A stretch of 64,000 nt of DNA. Source: Serilophus lunatus. Lineage: Eukaryota; Chordata; Aves; Passeriformes; Eurylaimidae. The stretch is taken from positions 62,001 through 126,000 of the forward strand of contig VXBA01005482.1 of NCBI GenBank assembly GCA_013399895.1, read 5' to 3'. The number at the start of each line of letters is the position of its first letter. Positions within the stretch are counted from its first letter, which is position 1. Position numbers and translations under genes: made by a program. This document shows, one piece after another, positions 51,340 to 64,000 of this stretch. The notes under the pieces are model-generated. The model was not told where the DNA came from and ran no database searches. It saw nothing but the letters and a program-made list of their open reading frames with translations.

Positions 51340-51744
51340 TGTAGTGGGTTTAGGAAAATAGTTTTGTCTTTTAGGTTGGGGGGAGGGGGTTGCCGTTTAA
51401 ACTTTTTTGTTTTGTTTTGAGAAGGGAGGCAGGTGAGAACGGTAAGGCCCCATCCCCGGGGGTTATATGCGAGGCCAGAGTCATCCCAGCCGTTCTCTCC
51501 CGGCTGTGTAGGTGGCTCAGGCTGTGCCAGGGCATGGAGTGCTCCCACAGGCCATGATTCATCCTCACCAGAACTTTATAACTTTTGTCAAAAATCTTTG
51601 AATATGCTTTCTTTCCTGTGCTGAGCAAGATGCCTTTCTGAGGGTCTTCTTCCAGGTTTTCATTCAGGTGTGACATTAACTGTTAAAAACAGCAGTGCGG
51701 TCACACTTAGTCTTTACTAAGGCCTAAGTCTGGGCATTGCTACA
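51340..51744 (+). mobile_element. LTR-like sequence, related at its start to 41843-43507
   Basis: It starts TGTAGTGGGTTTAGG. Its first 65 bases align closely with the minus-strand start of the element at 41843-43507, sharing TTTTAGGTT, GAGGGTTGC-like and TTTAAACTT-like blocks. A TTATATG sequence at 51463-51469 could be a TATA box. The candidate 3' end is CATTGCTACA at 51744. A few bases later TGGAGACCCG (51751-51760) recalls a tRNA primer-binding site, which would mean an LTR plus a scrap of internal region. No target duplication is evident and the right limit is uncertain. The left end is well supported; the rest is tentative. Confidence 0.5.
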
Positions 51745-53502
51745 TCTTTTTGGAGACCCGCAACTTTAAAACAGCTCTAATATAGTCACAGACGACAGTG
51801 AAATTGTCAGGGAGAATCTGCCATCTCTATCATCTAGAATCTAAAAGCACTGGAAAGGGGCTCCTCTACAATTCAAAACCAGTCAGAAAACTAGTGTGTC
51901 AACAACTAAATGAATTACAGCATATATGATTTATTTATGGCTATGTATAGATACAGGATTAGTTTTACACGGATGTAAGTATTTTAAGCCATAGTGGTAA
52001 TTGAATTTTTCCAGCAACAGCTTTAAGACTAGACAAAAGCAAACTGGAGTAGTTGTTTCACTGAAGTTCATGCTTCGTGTATATGCACGTTTGCAAATGA
52101 ACAACCCAATCCTTTCTAATTGTCTGTACCCTCTAGTGGCCTCTTAAATCAGTATTTCATTTACACACTGTGTTCTTGGAATCCAGCACGGTTTTCAAGT
52201 TCTCCACTTCAGTTCTTCACATTACATCGCCTTCCAAACATTTAAAAATAATAATTTTAGGACAGGAAGTTAAAGGTGTAACCTTTTTCTGTCCTGACCA
52301 CAAATAAAAATGAGAAAGTATTGGAAAATCATGTATTACACCAAGCCACAGAAAACAGATGAAGGTCAAATCATAACTATCATAGCTCAAAATTCTTTAA
52401 CAGAATTAAATGTTGTGGTTTCTGGCTGTTTTTTCACTCTGGAAAGAGCTGTGACCAGACCTGGGTATACATGGACAGGAAAAGTAATATAGCTCTGCAG
52501 TGGCATTCAGTCATCTGTGATGTGCTCATATGCTCTTTCTTGAGATTACACTAGATATTTAAGCTGATCCAATGGAGCATTGATGCTGAAAGAAGTGATC
52601 CCACATTTTACTTCCTACTGTCACTTGCATGGTGCCACCCACTCTCTTGTCTCCGAAGCTTCTCTGATGCTTTGCAGATACATTCTGTAGACTTCAAAAA
52701 TAATCACATGTGTTCACTGTAGTCCTCCTCATGAAACTTCACCCCATTTGTGTCCTTCCTCTTTCCAGTTACATCCATCCTGTGATTTTCTTTAACACTT
52801 TCTGCTCAACAGCCCTATACTGCTGCTTATAGACAGGTTACATAAAACCCCTGGGTGCCGGTTTGACTGGGGAAAAAAATGTAACATAAAAAGCTGAAGG
52901 GCCTTGGAACAAAGCACAAAGTTAACCCCATGGATTATTATGTGTAACCTCCCTTCACATACCTCTGTCTTGCTCTTTTTCCTCTCATTTACTAAGGACA
53001 TTTTGTTGACCTAGAATAACCTTCATGACTACAATAGAGGGAGTTATGTTTGGCACTATTCACATTCAGTAAATATTGTAAACACTGCATTTGTTCTTTT
53101 GTGCATCTTCTTTGGAGATAAGTATTTTGCACACCTAGGAGTGGAGGCATGCAATTCTATATTATATATGTTAAAGAAAATACTACATTTGTATTACCAG
53201 ACCAGCTGTCAAAAACATTCTAGATAAAGAAAATTAAGGGATGAACAATAATACTGTAAAAGAAATACAAATACGAAAACCTGCTATGCCTGAACAAGGT
53301 GTAATAATCAAGTAATAACATTTGTCAGTGCCATTCAGCACTGCAGAACTGGCTCAGCGAGTTTCGGAAAGCTGTGGGGAACATGCTGAGTTCTGAGCAG
53401 TTGCAGCTATTGTGAGCAATACATGGTGCATAGCTGGTAATATAAAGACAGATGCCATGAAGTACTAAATTAGATTTAGAGTCCAAATTCCTATTAATCT
53501 AA

Positions 53503-53532
53503 CATATATATATATATATATATACATATATA
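53503..53532. repeat. AT dinucleotide repeat
   Basis: About 15 AT units with one C interruption. Confidence 0.9.
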
Positions 53533-55520
53533 AAATGTCATATTCAGTATATACATTCATTCCAGATACTTGACACTTGACTGGAAGAGCCACACCTAAA
53601 TGTGCTCAGATACCACTAAATTATCTGTTACAAGACTCTCTGAAAGGAGCAGTGCCCCTGGTATACCATCACGCAGGGAAATCAAATTCATTTCATGGTG
53701 TCAGAAACATTCCAACTGCAGGACAAGGTTTATTTGCTTATTTTCACAACTCTCACAAAGGAAATCCATGAAATTCTGTATTGAAGGGAAATCTTTCCCA
53801 AGATCTAGTTACAAAAAGAAACTCTCCAGACTGTGTGTGGCCACATTCTCAGCTGTGCCATTGTTCATCAGATGTAACTAAGGAGGCTGAGGATGAGACT
53901 CATAAAAAGCCAATGCATTTCTCTTGTCCTGGGGGCAGTTTTTCACCAGCCCAGCCCTTCCATAGATGAAAGTACTTCAAGGGCTGTTCTAATCTACACC
54001 AGCTGCATCATGAATGCCCCACGTTGACTAAGATTTGCTGTAACACAGCTCAGTCAGGTTCCCTTCTCTCTCTCTCCTGCTGTAGTTTCCACATGTAAGA
54101 TTGGTAGACCACATGATAGGAAAATGACTTCTAACACAGAGGTATGCCCAGAAAGGATCACTATGCCAAGGAAACCTGACTGCTTCCCACACATCTCTTA
54201 ACATGGCAGCAGTGAAAAGGGAGTGAAGGGGAGATCAGTTTATAATATCTATGCCTATCAGATCTGTTTATTCTTACCCATGGCACCAGGTCACAGTGGT
54301 CTTTCTCAGAAATCTACAGAAATTACCTCCTCAGGGTTTACAAGAATATATCTCATTAAAATGAATCATAAATCTTAGGCCACCACTGTCCTCTGAGGAT
54401 TTTAGCTGCTGAGCATCATCAGGATTTATAAGAATTATGAGTTCACAGTGTATGTTAAAGTTTTAAAAATGTGTGTGTAACTTACCACAATTTGACAACC
54501 TTAAATGGTCGAATGATTGAAAAGCTGGGTTTGTACTGGAGCTATGAGGTATTCAAATTCTGCAAACCAAAGTTCACCTTGGAAGTAGGGAAGGATAGCC
54601 AAAATCTTTCTCTGGTAGCCTGGTGCCAAGATTTTGTAAGTCCAGTAACAATAAAGTCACTGCTGCCTTCTTACAGATCAGACCCTGCAAATCCACACAG
54701 CATTAAGCATTTTTATCTCCCTGTCCCTGCAATCTACAACATCAACAGAGCAGCATACTTGTTACTAGAGGGGAGGGAATTAAAAAGAAAAAAAGAAAAA
54801 TACCATCAAAAGCACTAAACTGACTAAACTTTTAGTTGGAAAGAAATATTTCTGTGTAGAAAGTTTCTGAAGATGAAAGACACCATGAGTGGGAGCAAAG
54901 CCCTGTGGATCCTTGCATGCCAGTAAATGATATATCATTGAACGGTTACAATTGCTTCTTCTAAGATATGTTCAAATGTTGTAGACATTAAAAGGGCTTA
55001 GAAAAAGGCTGATGGTTCATTGTGAAATCTTCTTTAGAGTATTCAGCCTTATAAACTTCATCAGAAAAGTTAGCACACATGGTAGATGGGCAGAAAAGAA
55101 ATAAAAAAGGTGGGGAGGGTTAAGGTTGATGCAATTTAAAAACTATGCATTACCGTTATTTATTTCCTTCTTTCGTGCTATCTACTACTGTATTGGATGT
55201 GCTGTCGGTCTCCAGTACAGCCTGATATTCTTATGCTGAACTATGCAATAGAAGAATGCTGGGTTTCTTCCAAAAATCAGGGAAGTCTCAAAGACTATAT
55301 GCTAGAAAAAAACAGGTTTTGCTCTTTTTTGGTCTTTTATATCTGTGGGGAAACCTCCCCATCTCCCCTCGCCCTCCAAATGTCCAAAGTAGTGAATTTT
55401 ATGCTTACAGTAAATGCAGACTTTTAAAAAAAAAGGCAACACAAAAAATATTTTTGCCACTGAAATTTAACTTTCACAAAAAATAGTCTTTTGTATAAGC
55501 TTTTTCTGTATTTCACTCAA

Positions 55521-55549
55521 CCCCCCCCCCCCCCAAAAAAAAAAAAAAA
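55521..55549 (+). repeat. C14 run joined to A15 run
   Basis: Fourteen C are followed directly by fifteen A. Lengths may be unreliable because such runs are hard to sequence. Confidence 0.9.
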
Positions 55550-57049
55550 TCCAGAAAAACTAAAACCAAAATACATAAATATAAAAATATTCATGAAGTT
55601 CTCTGGGGAACAATTATCAAAATTTTAAAAGCTTGACAAAATGTTTTTAAGATTCAAACTTTACTTTTTCAATTTATTTAGTTTAGTTGTTAAAAACCTT
55701 TTTTTCTAGAAAATGAAGAAAATAAAGTTATTAGTATGAAATCCCTCTGTTTATAAACTCACTAAGTGCAAATAGTCTCTCACTTACCCCTTCCTTTACA
55801 GAGTGAGAAATGGAAACAGAGGGAAATTTAACAACCTACAGCAATGTCATGTGTTAAATTTATAGCAAAATTAGAGTGGGAACTCCTATGTCCAGCATTG
55901 TTTCCCACATCACCCCTTCTTACTTCGGGTGGTGCATGGGGAAGGAACTATTTGTAACTTAAATATTAAGTCTGCACCTTAACTTACATTTATTTATGAA
56001 TATCTTACAGTCCTGCCTCTTCAGCTCAATTTCTTTCTCCTGTGATCCTTACTCAACAACAGAAGTGGCATTTGAGTAAAGTCCATTTTAAAATATATTC
56101 ATAACCTCTTCCACTGTTTTCCTAGCCAAACAGCACATCAACAGGTTTTGTGCGCTTGGTGATGTCAAAAACCACACTGGCAAACACTAAGGAACAACCC
56201 AGTGCCCCTTGGCTGCTCAGCATCCAGTAGCATTTGCATTACCATATTTTTGTTGTGTTTAATATCTAGCAGTAAAAAGTATTTTGCTTTGCTATTAGAG
56301 CATCACCAACGTAACCTCACCTAAATACTTACCAGTGGTATTTCTTTTCCCAGTGCCTTGCCTACAAGGTGCAGCAGCATTCCTGGAATGATGTCTGCAA
56401 ACTCTGCCAAATGGTTTCAAATCACATAGAAGCACTCTAACTTCTGTTACACCCAAGATAAAATGTGTGAGAGTAACTGCAAAACTACCCCTCAGATTTC
56501 TCTAAACACTCAAAAATCTTGCACAGAACTTGAAAACTCTTGACTGTGTTTAATATATGATTTTGATTTTTAAGATTAGAAACGTAGTGCATTGTCATCG
56601 AGCAATTATTTTAAGGTATTTTCTGGGTTTGGTCACAAAGGGAATACATTTACTACTACTAACAGATCCTTATCAGATTCCTGGGCTAATTGAAATTGTA
56701 TAAGGATAAGTCTCCAGCATTGGACATCTCATGGTTTACCTCAAAGGTTAAGCTCCACAGTAACATCTAGTCTAAAAAGTTCTGCTTAGAGATAGAAAAG
56801 CTGAGCCCAGACTTTCACATTTAAACACTGTTCATTCTATCAGAAGACCTATGGCAAAAGTTCAAAAACAAGTCAAACCCCAATCTTTGCAGGATGGAAT
56901 ACAAGACACATCCCTTTGTACCTCTGTGAGAAAGCAAAAAATGCGGGATGGCTAAACTCAAGTACCAATTTCTCGTTATTCAAGCACAGAAGGTGGAATC
57001 AAATAGGAAGGTCCTGAAACTATGATGAAGTATTCTGAAATTTGGTTGA

Positions 57050-57062
57050 TTTTTTTTTTTTT
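57050..57062 (+). repeat. 13-base T run
   Basis: Homopolymer tract in unique DNA. Confidence 0.85.
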
Positions 57063-59641
57063 CTAAATAGAATAAGTCATATCTTGGAAAAAATATGATG
57101 AATCCCAGGTGAATCCCATTTTATCCAAACTCTGCTGAAAAGACCAAATGCAGATCGATTCTAAATGCGTAAAGATGACTTTATTTTTTTAGCTTTAATA
57201 AAGAAGAAAAATCATTATCTTCAACACCCTGAAGCAAAATGAACACTGTGGCTCCTAGATGAGATCCCCATTAACACAAATTCCATTTACACAGTTAAAA
57301 ATCAGTAAAAGTGGAAAGCAAACTAAAAAGGTACGAAGCCCGAAATGTGAAATACCCAAATTTCTGCTTTAATTATTCAGATCTGGAGTGCGTACATACA
57401 GTTTTGAAAAAAACAAACCCTGGCTCATCCCTAGAGTGCATCAAAGCAGCCAAAAGATTGTTCCAATTAACAGCTGCTACTATTCATCCCAAAGGGTCAT
57501 TCTGAGATCTGAAGATCCCAGGGCAAAGAACAAGGCTGCTTTTCGTGCCTCAGCAGCTGTAAAGGAAAGGAGACTGGACCTTACTGCACCATTCTTGCTG
57601 TGAAAGGGGAGAGATCTTCTAATACATGGACGACTTGGTTAAAGGAGGTTTTGAGACAAGGGAAAGTCACAAAGTACGTTTTGCAGTACTGGAAAAGTCA
57701 TGTCTATGATATATTTTCCTGCACATAATGAAAATAATTGTAAAATCTTTCCATTTTCATCAGCTTCTCCAAATGATCCAGTCTTTATCAGAGGGAGTCC
57801 TTTGCGGAGACAGGAGAGGGATTAACATCTTCCCAAAATTTATTCTTAGCAAAATAGGTGAAAATTGATAAGCCCATTTAAGAGAAGATACTTGAATTTT
57901 CTTGTCTTCACAAGAGGAGCAAAAAGTATCTTTTTCTAAAGCAGTTCAAATCTCTCAATTACATTAGAATGAGCTTTCCATCTTCCCACGCTATTCAACC
58001 ACCAACCTGTATACAAACACATTTCTACTTAACACTTGCAATGTCCCAAGTCCTCTTCTCTCCCCATACCATTACTCCTGTAGACTCAGTCTCTCATGTC
58101 CCACTGCTCAGTGCTCAGGAATAAATACTGAGTGAGCAGCAAGTGAAGAGCAGGATAGTCAGGTGCCAACTGCACACGGTATTTTTTCATGTTTCTAACA
58201 ATTAGTGGGTCTTTGAGAAGGTCCAATCTACTGACATCCCTTATCCTCTGCAACACTGCACAGAGTACTTTTATGAGAAGTTTCAAGGATTTCCTTTTTT
58301 TAAAAAAAAATTTAGAAAATTAAATAAATAATAGAGTGAATGCACTATAGTCCTGCAGACATTTATCTCATGGCTAATGCTATCCATGGATATACAAAGT
58401 TATACAGAGGCATAAATGTTTCAAAAGCCGATCCAAGTCTGGTAAACCACTTTCAAAATCAGGAAATTCCAATGGAAAGGTTAGCTACATTTGCATCTGT
58501 ATTATTTTCTGTTCCTACTTCCATTTTTGGTGAAAATTTTAATATAATCCTAGTCTCTTAGTCTAAACTATAAAATAAATAACAGGTTTAAGTTGTCATT
58601 GAGTCTCAGGCTAATGATGCTGCTCAAGCAAGTAAGACACCATGGAGAGGAATTTTGTTTGTTCATATTCAGAATATTTTAAAAAAAGTTAAAGGATAAA
58701 AACATTAATGGGCAAGGAAATCAGACCCAAGTTTTGCAGAACAGCTGTGGTAAAGACCTCAGATCTGGGAAATTTCTGACTAAGAACCTTTCATCTTAAA
58801 AGCTTATTTCTAACATTGGATGAGTTTGCCTCTTTGAGCCACAGATGAGCTTCAGCACAATTAAATAAACCAACAAAACAATAAAAAAACCCTCCAATAA
58901 ACAAAAAACTCTTAGGAAATTCAGAAGGTAATGGAATGTTCTTCAAATAACTAGTTTTTATGGTACATCCAGAAATCTGCCAGAACTGAAGACCACTGGC
59001 TTATACATTCAAACAGGATGCCTTTACAGACCTAATTTTTAACATATTATCAACACTGACATACATCAGAGTACATACTGCACTTGAAATTTGGCTCAAA
59101 TACTATAGTATGTATGAAAAGGGAAAAGAAGAAAAGGACAAAGGCGAATGAGAAGGAACAAATACTATTAAGCAGTTTGTACTTAACTGCAGTTACTCTA
59201 AATTTATTGTTCATAACCATTTTATAGATGAACATGTGTCTGCAAGCAAGAGGGACTTTTCTGGCACACATGACTTCATCAGACTTACCCTGTCTGCCGC
59301 TACACATGTGGGAATAGTCAAATCATAAATGAGACCTAGATAGATTAAAAAAATTACCATATTCTGTGCTCTTAAAACACCAGTCATTTGAATTAGCTAC
59401 TAATGTTTTTTAAAGGGTTAATAAAAATGAAAAACATTCCAACAAGTTTCTTGCATTTCATACCCCAGGTGGTACATGAATCAGTGTCATCACAATTTCT
59501 CGTATTTCTCCAGGATTAATTCTCTAGTCTGAGAAAAGAAAACTATTTTTTCTTCCACAAGTGAAGCATATACAAAGCTAAACAATGAGAGTGTTAAAAT
59601 AAAGACAATGCGAAAGATTAACATCATTCAGCTGTACTGCT

Positions 59642-59689
59642 GGGGGGGGGGGGGGGGGCGTGCAGAGTNNNNNNNNNGGGGGGGGAGGG
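59642..59689 (+). repeat. G-rich tract containing a 9-base assembly gap
   Basis: Seventeen G (59642-59658) are followed by CGTGCAGAGT, nine N (59669-59677), eight G, A and three G. The true length and content are unknown. The tract could form a G-quadruplex on the plus strand. Confidence 0.9.
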
Positions 59690-60446
59690 TATTATCTGCT
59701 TAGTACCACACCCTATGTGTGTTAATTGAAATTATGATCAGGTGGGAAGTCTCACAAGATGAGTCCAAGTTCTGTGTCATAACACTTCCCTTCAATATCA
59801 TCTGCTCTACAGATCTTAAAAGAAGCCCCCAAACCATAAACCTAAACCCAAACACTAGGAGCAGTCTCAAATAAATTCACTCACTGTAAGTTATCAGCCC
59901 AAAGCAGTGAGATCTTTTTTATTCGCAGCACATGTATGGTGCAGGAAGCTGAGCTGAAAGCCTACTCCATAGCTTCTCGCCAATGGGCATGCTTCCTGCC
60001 CTGGAAGAATGCTGGATATTTTGAGAAATAGGAACAAACACAATTAGAAATATGAGTCATATACAGACTTTCAGGTTGAATCTTCACCACCACCTCTCAA
60101 AACTGAGCAAGAATCATCAACATATGGCTTGCATTGGTGTTTACACCTTCTTTTCAAAGCACTCTCCTTAAGGAAAGATACTGCATTAGATGGAACAGGA
60201 GTCTGGTCCTTTCCATTTTGTGTCTGCTGATCGAGCACTAACTGTACATTGATCCTGAAAGATGGCCATAAATCTACTATAAGTCACTAGTTTGTTTCTC
60301 AACAGTGTCAGATGATGGCTGAAATTGTGTCCACTCATAACCAACACAAAGAAGAGAATGACTCTTATATGAGTTCAGTCACCTATATGGTATGTAGCTC
60401 AAAGCTATTGTTTCATTTGGATTTACTTCCCTGTTGGATCATGAAC

Positions 60447-60924
60447 TGTCCTGGTTCCATGCAGGACAGGGTTAATTTTTGCAGTAGCCAGGAGAGCTAG
60501 GACCCGGATATTCTATACCACTTCGTGTTATTGCCAGAGGCATGGTGAAGGGAGTCTTTTCTGGGAAAAAGGGGTTTCTTCCAGTGGAGAAAGTATGGTG
60601 AAGGGTAACGCCAGTTCCAAACCAGAGGGAGAGTTGGGTAACGCTCGTTCTGAGCGCTCTTGTGTGAATCATTTGTCTGTCTTGTACACTTTGTTGTTAG
60701 CACTGTTGCTGCTGCTGTTACTGTTCGTTTTCTTATCTAATTGGTGTTTCCAGTAAATTGTGCTTATCCCAACCTATGATCCTCACCTTTTGTGCCTCCA
60801 ATTCTCCTCTCCATCCCACCACAGGGGAAGGTAAGGAGGAAGAGGGGAGCAAGCAAGCAGAGCATGGTTTGGAGAGTCTTTGTAGGAGCACTAAATTGGA
60901 GAGTACCATTCCTAAACTATGACA
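60447..60924 (+). mobile_element. Solo LTR, third copy of the 29/35 kb family
   Basis: It starts TGTCCTGGTTCCATGCAGGA and ends CCTAAACTATGACA. It shares GGTTAATTTTTGCAGTAGCC, ATTCTATACCACTT, TGTTCGTTTTCTTATCT, TTATCCCAACCTATGATCCT, TTTTGTGCCTCCAATTCTCC and GAGAGTACCATTCCTAAAC with the other two. Unlike them, its flanks TGAAC (60442-60446) and GCCTT (60925-60929) do not match. That can reflect decay of the target duplication, or recombination between LTRs of two different proviruses. No internal viral sequence adjoins it. Confidence 0.88.
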
Positions 60925-60929
60925 GCCTT

Positions 60930-63900
60930 CTCTGATGGATTATGAATACAACATGATACAGTTTATGAGAACCTGATCTCAAAGCTGTATTTTCTCTATG
61001 TTCTTCTTTCTTATTACTGCATTCATTTTGCCTTCTAAATTGCACCTATCTCTAGAGGAGCAACCACTATTTACATGCCTCTTCAGTTTTTCACATTTAG
61101 AACACCTATTTTTATGATTTTATTTTTTCAGCATTTTATCAAATTGTCTTATTTATATAATACATTTTTAAAATTTATTCATTAAGTGAAATTAAGGAGG
61201 AAATAAGACTTTTTTGGGGGGAGAGGGGAAAGGAGAAGAATAAAAATGGAAAGGAAGGGAATAAATATACCACAAAATATTCACAAACATGAACAGCTTT
61301 TCTAAAGACATCAAAGCATGTCCTTTCCCTGTGGAAATTTTTCAGGCTATACACTTCAATGTGTGTTGATATTGTTGCCTGTATGCCCCCTGTGGTCTTT
61401 CAGTAGTATAACACCTTTATCTAAAAAGTGATAAAGATTTCCATCTAGAAATAATAAGGTTTGAGATGTTTCTACCCGCACCACTAGTTGCTAGACAGAG
61501 GTGTAGTATCTCTTCACAGATGATGGCACAACTATTTGTAGTACCATATTTTAAAATGAACAAGGTAAATGATCTTGGGTCAAAATAACAGTAGAAAAGA
61601 AAGGTGTTTTTTTCAGCCCTTGATCCAGTTCACTACATGATCTCACAAGTATTTGTGCCAACAAACTGAGAGGGAAGTGCCAATGATAGTGACAAAGTAG
61701 GGCAGTGGGTCTTTTGGGTTTTGTCCCATAGGGCATGGCCTTCTAGAATAAACCAAGCTTTTTAGAAACTGATTTTAACATTTGGACAGCACTCAAGTTT
61801 CAGTGAGAGCAATCTTTGAGCTTTTTTAAGCACCTGGAAGCAGCAGACAAATGATGCAACATACTTTCCTGTTAGATAGCTATAGTCAAGACTAAACACT
61901 AAGCTGGTTTTTTCTCTTCTTTTGGGACCTTGTCCAAAAAGCAAGCAGCAAAATACCTTTCAACTCATGGTCATTATGTTAGATATTTTATTCTATGTCT
62001 TAATTTGTCTCAACAGCACCACTTTTATTCTACTTAAGAGTTTCTATGTCATCCATGTGTGTTCTGCCTGTCAGAAGCAGTAGACACCCTCTTAGAGTTT
62101 TAAGACCATGTAACTGTTCTTCTGCTTCCAATACACACATTGTCAATTGTTTCGGTGTGCAGAATAGCACAATCCATTTTCGTGGCATGTGAAATGTGAA
62201 TAGGAAAAGGGATCTGCTCCACTTAATTCAGGACACTATATCTGTGTCTGATAGTACTTTCACTGGAAATTCATGACACAGGAAAGCCTTTAAAAAAGTG
62301 AAAGGATTTCACACACAGGAAGCTTATCTTATCTCTGCTGTGCTTCCAAACTTTGTACTATATTCTAGGAAGTATTGACTTTTTATTTATTTTTACATTA
62401 CTGGAATAGATTCAAGAGACTCCTATTCTGAACACTGAAAGAGGTGAAGGTCTTATATTTTACCTGTGAAAAACTGGAAGGTCCCAACATTTCACAGTAT
62501 TCACTTATCACTTTCATGAGGCCAGGGCCATATTTAACAAATGTGGCGCCTAGTACAAAATCATCATAGAACACGCAGTAAAGAAAGATACTTGCAAGTT
62601 TCAGGGCAAGGACATTATGGAAGTTAAACTGAATATGTAATGTTATGTTGCCAAGTACTGTAAAATTATTTTCAGTGCTTCTGATGACTTGAAGACGGGC
62701 AAATTCAAGAAATTAAAGTTTTTAGCACATAAAATGGTACAATATTTATACAAAAACAGGAATAAACTCAAAAAGGCGAAGAAGTGCTTCTGAGATCTGA
62801 GTGTAAAACAGAAGAAGATATAGTTCAGCTGCCTGCATTACAAAATAAATGTTATTTCACAATGGAATAATCATTTCAAGTTACTGTATCAATTAAAAAT
62901 CTGTATTCAAAAATGCAATGCAAAAGTGTATGTATTTTATTATCTGAAGTATTTTCTTTTTTTCTCTTCTGTATTCCTTTCTCCTCTAGAGTCTTGTGTA
63001 GAGGCACAGAAGGCACAAGCAGCAAGATTTTAAAGATAATTCTGTATATCAGAGAGCTGTATCTACATTTCATATTTATTCTTATCCTGTATTTCAGTGG
63101 GGCTTAAGGCATTGTAGATCCAAAACTGTGCAGTGGATCTTAGGGATTTTAAAATGTTTTATATTAAAACTAAATGTTTACTGTATTTAACTTCAGAACA
63201 TTATAATCATATATTATAATAAAGTCCTTTATTCATTTTTAATGAGATACTTTTAAAAGTAAACATACAACCCATAGTATTTAAGTCAGAATGTACGAAA
63301 ATGTAGATAAAAACTTGCTTTGAATACAAAACAGTAATTGGTGGTTTCCAGTTCCTGGGGAAATAGACCATGAAAGTCAAAGTGAGTCCAGATAGTTTAT
63401 ACTCATATAAAGAATTACTAATGAAAAGGAGAAAACTAAAAATAAACAACATATACTGAAATCTGAACATGTTGAGGACTTACGACACTAATCACCTAAA
63501 GGTCAGATTTTTATATGCACTTACTGTAAAAACATTTCATGTTGTATTATAATTTCCATATATTTCTACAGCTGGACACGCAAAGTAACATGCCAGAGGT
63601 TACAAACTAATCAGTGCCTGAGCTAAGAGCAGAAAGAAAGTATTCAATTTTGCACCCTGCTTTTTAACCAGTAGATAGCATAACCATAGGTAAGAATCAG
63701 GTCTGTACAAAGACATCTCTTAGTAAACATTTTCACAATGCACTATAATTTAACATATAGAAATAGTGTTCTTCAATTCCATAAAAAAGAAAAAAAAATC
63801 ATTATTTAGGTGAGCATGTTCATATATATTTTCTTCCCTTCATTCTATGTCTGTCTTTCTCTTGTTTGCATCTAGTAAAAGTAAGTCCTCAGAATAAAAA

Positions 63901-64000
63901 GAAATATTGACACAGGTCTTTTTTCTTCGATATAGTAAGTTAGCAGAATAAAGTATTTTTTCTTCCCCATATACTTTCACACATTTTTCTCTTTTCTTTC
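60930..64000. other. Unique non-coding stretch to the window end
   Basis: I see no gene or recognised repeat. Composition is AT-rich with short, domain-free frames. Confidence 0.6.

Larger units (their letters stand above)
51761..60446. other. Unique non-coding stretch with simple repeats and an assembly gap
   Basis: I see no gene. It includes an AT repeat (53503-53532), a C run joined to an A run (55521-55549), a T run (57050-57062), an A-rich patch (58860-58912) and a G-rich tract with a gap of nine N (59642-59689). A 115-codon frame at 54471-54818 matches no family I know. Confidence 0.6.

Noticed and set aside
54471..54818. A 115-codon plus-strand frame
   Set aside because: No recognisable domain; it ends in a lysine-rich A-tract translation.

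Overview
The window looks like non-coding DNA from a bird, probably a neoavian and perhaps a songbird. It is AT-rich and CpG-poor. It carries several CR1 retrotransposon fragments, some ending in the typical avian 3' tail built on ATTCTATGATTCTA, and a set of solo long terminal repeats (LTRs) that begin TGTCCTGG and end in ATGACA or similar. I recognise no host protein-coding exon, tRNA, rRNA or CRISPR array. Every long open frame lies in a GC-rich LTR, in CR1 reverse-transcriptase remnants, or is a short chance frame. The best reading is a gene desert or a very long intron.

Layout from left to right: a CR1 fragment on the minus strand with internal deletions (1-545); an older minus-strand CR1 (2198-3037); about 5 kb of unique DNA with an Oct-like palindrome near 6630; a 1.63 kb GC-rich LTR-like insertion on the minus strand with an exact 5-bp target duplication (8145-9776); plus-strand CR1 copies at 10183-11003, 15718-15932 and 20408-21029; a long unique stretch with microsatellites and a CpG-bearing patch near 28.3 kb; a minus-strand solo LTR with an exact target duplication (29321-29769); a plus-strand solo LTR of the same family (35549-36067); the best preserved CR1 fragment, minus strand (36991-37645); a CpG-retaining possible conserved element (about 41.0-41.4 kb); a second 1.66 kb GC-rich LTR-like insertion (41843-43507); a plus-strand CR1 3' end (44515-44884); an LTR-like sequence whose first 65 bases match the outer end of the 41843-43507 element (51340-51744); a 9-base assembly gap inside a G-rich tract (59669-59677); and a third solo LTR of the 29/35 kb family (60447-60924).

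Recognised mobile-element sequence totals roughly 9 kb of the 64 kb. The rest is single-copy-looking DNA in which I see only simple repeats, A- or T-rich runs and a few motif clusters that may be regulatory. There is no operon-like or pathway relationship to describe. The most informative content is the history of LTR insertion and recombination, plus the few patches whose retained CpGs suggest constraint. I see no evidence for a previously undescribed biological system.
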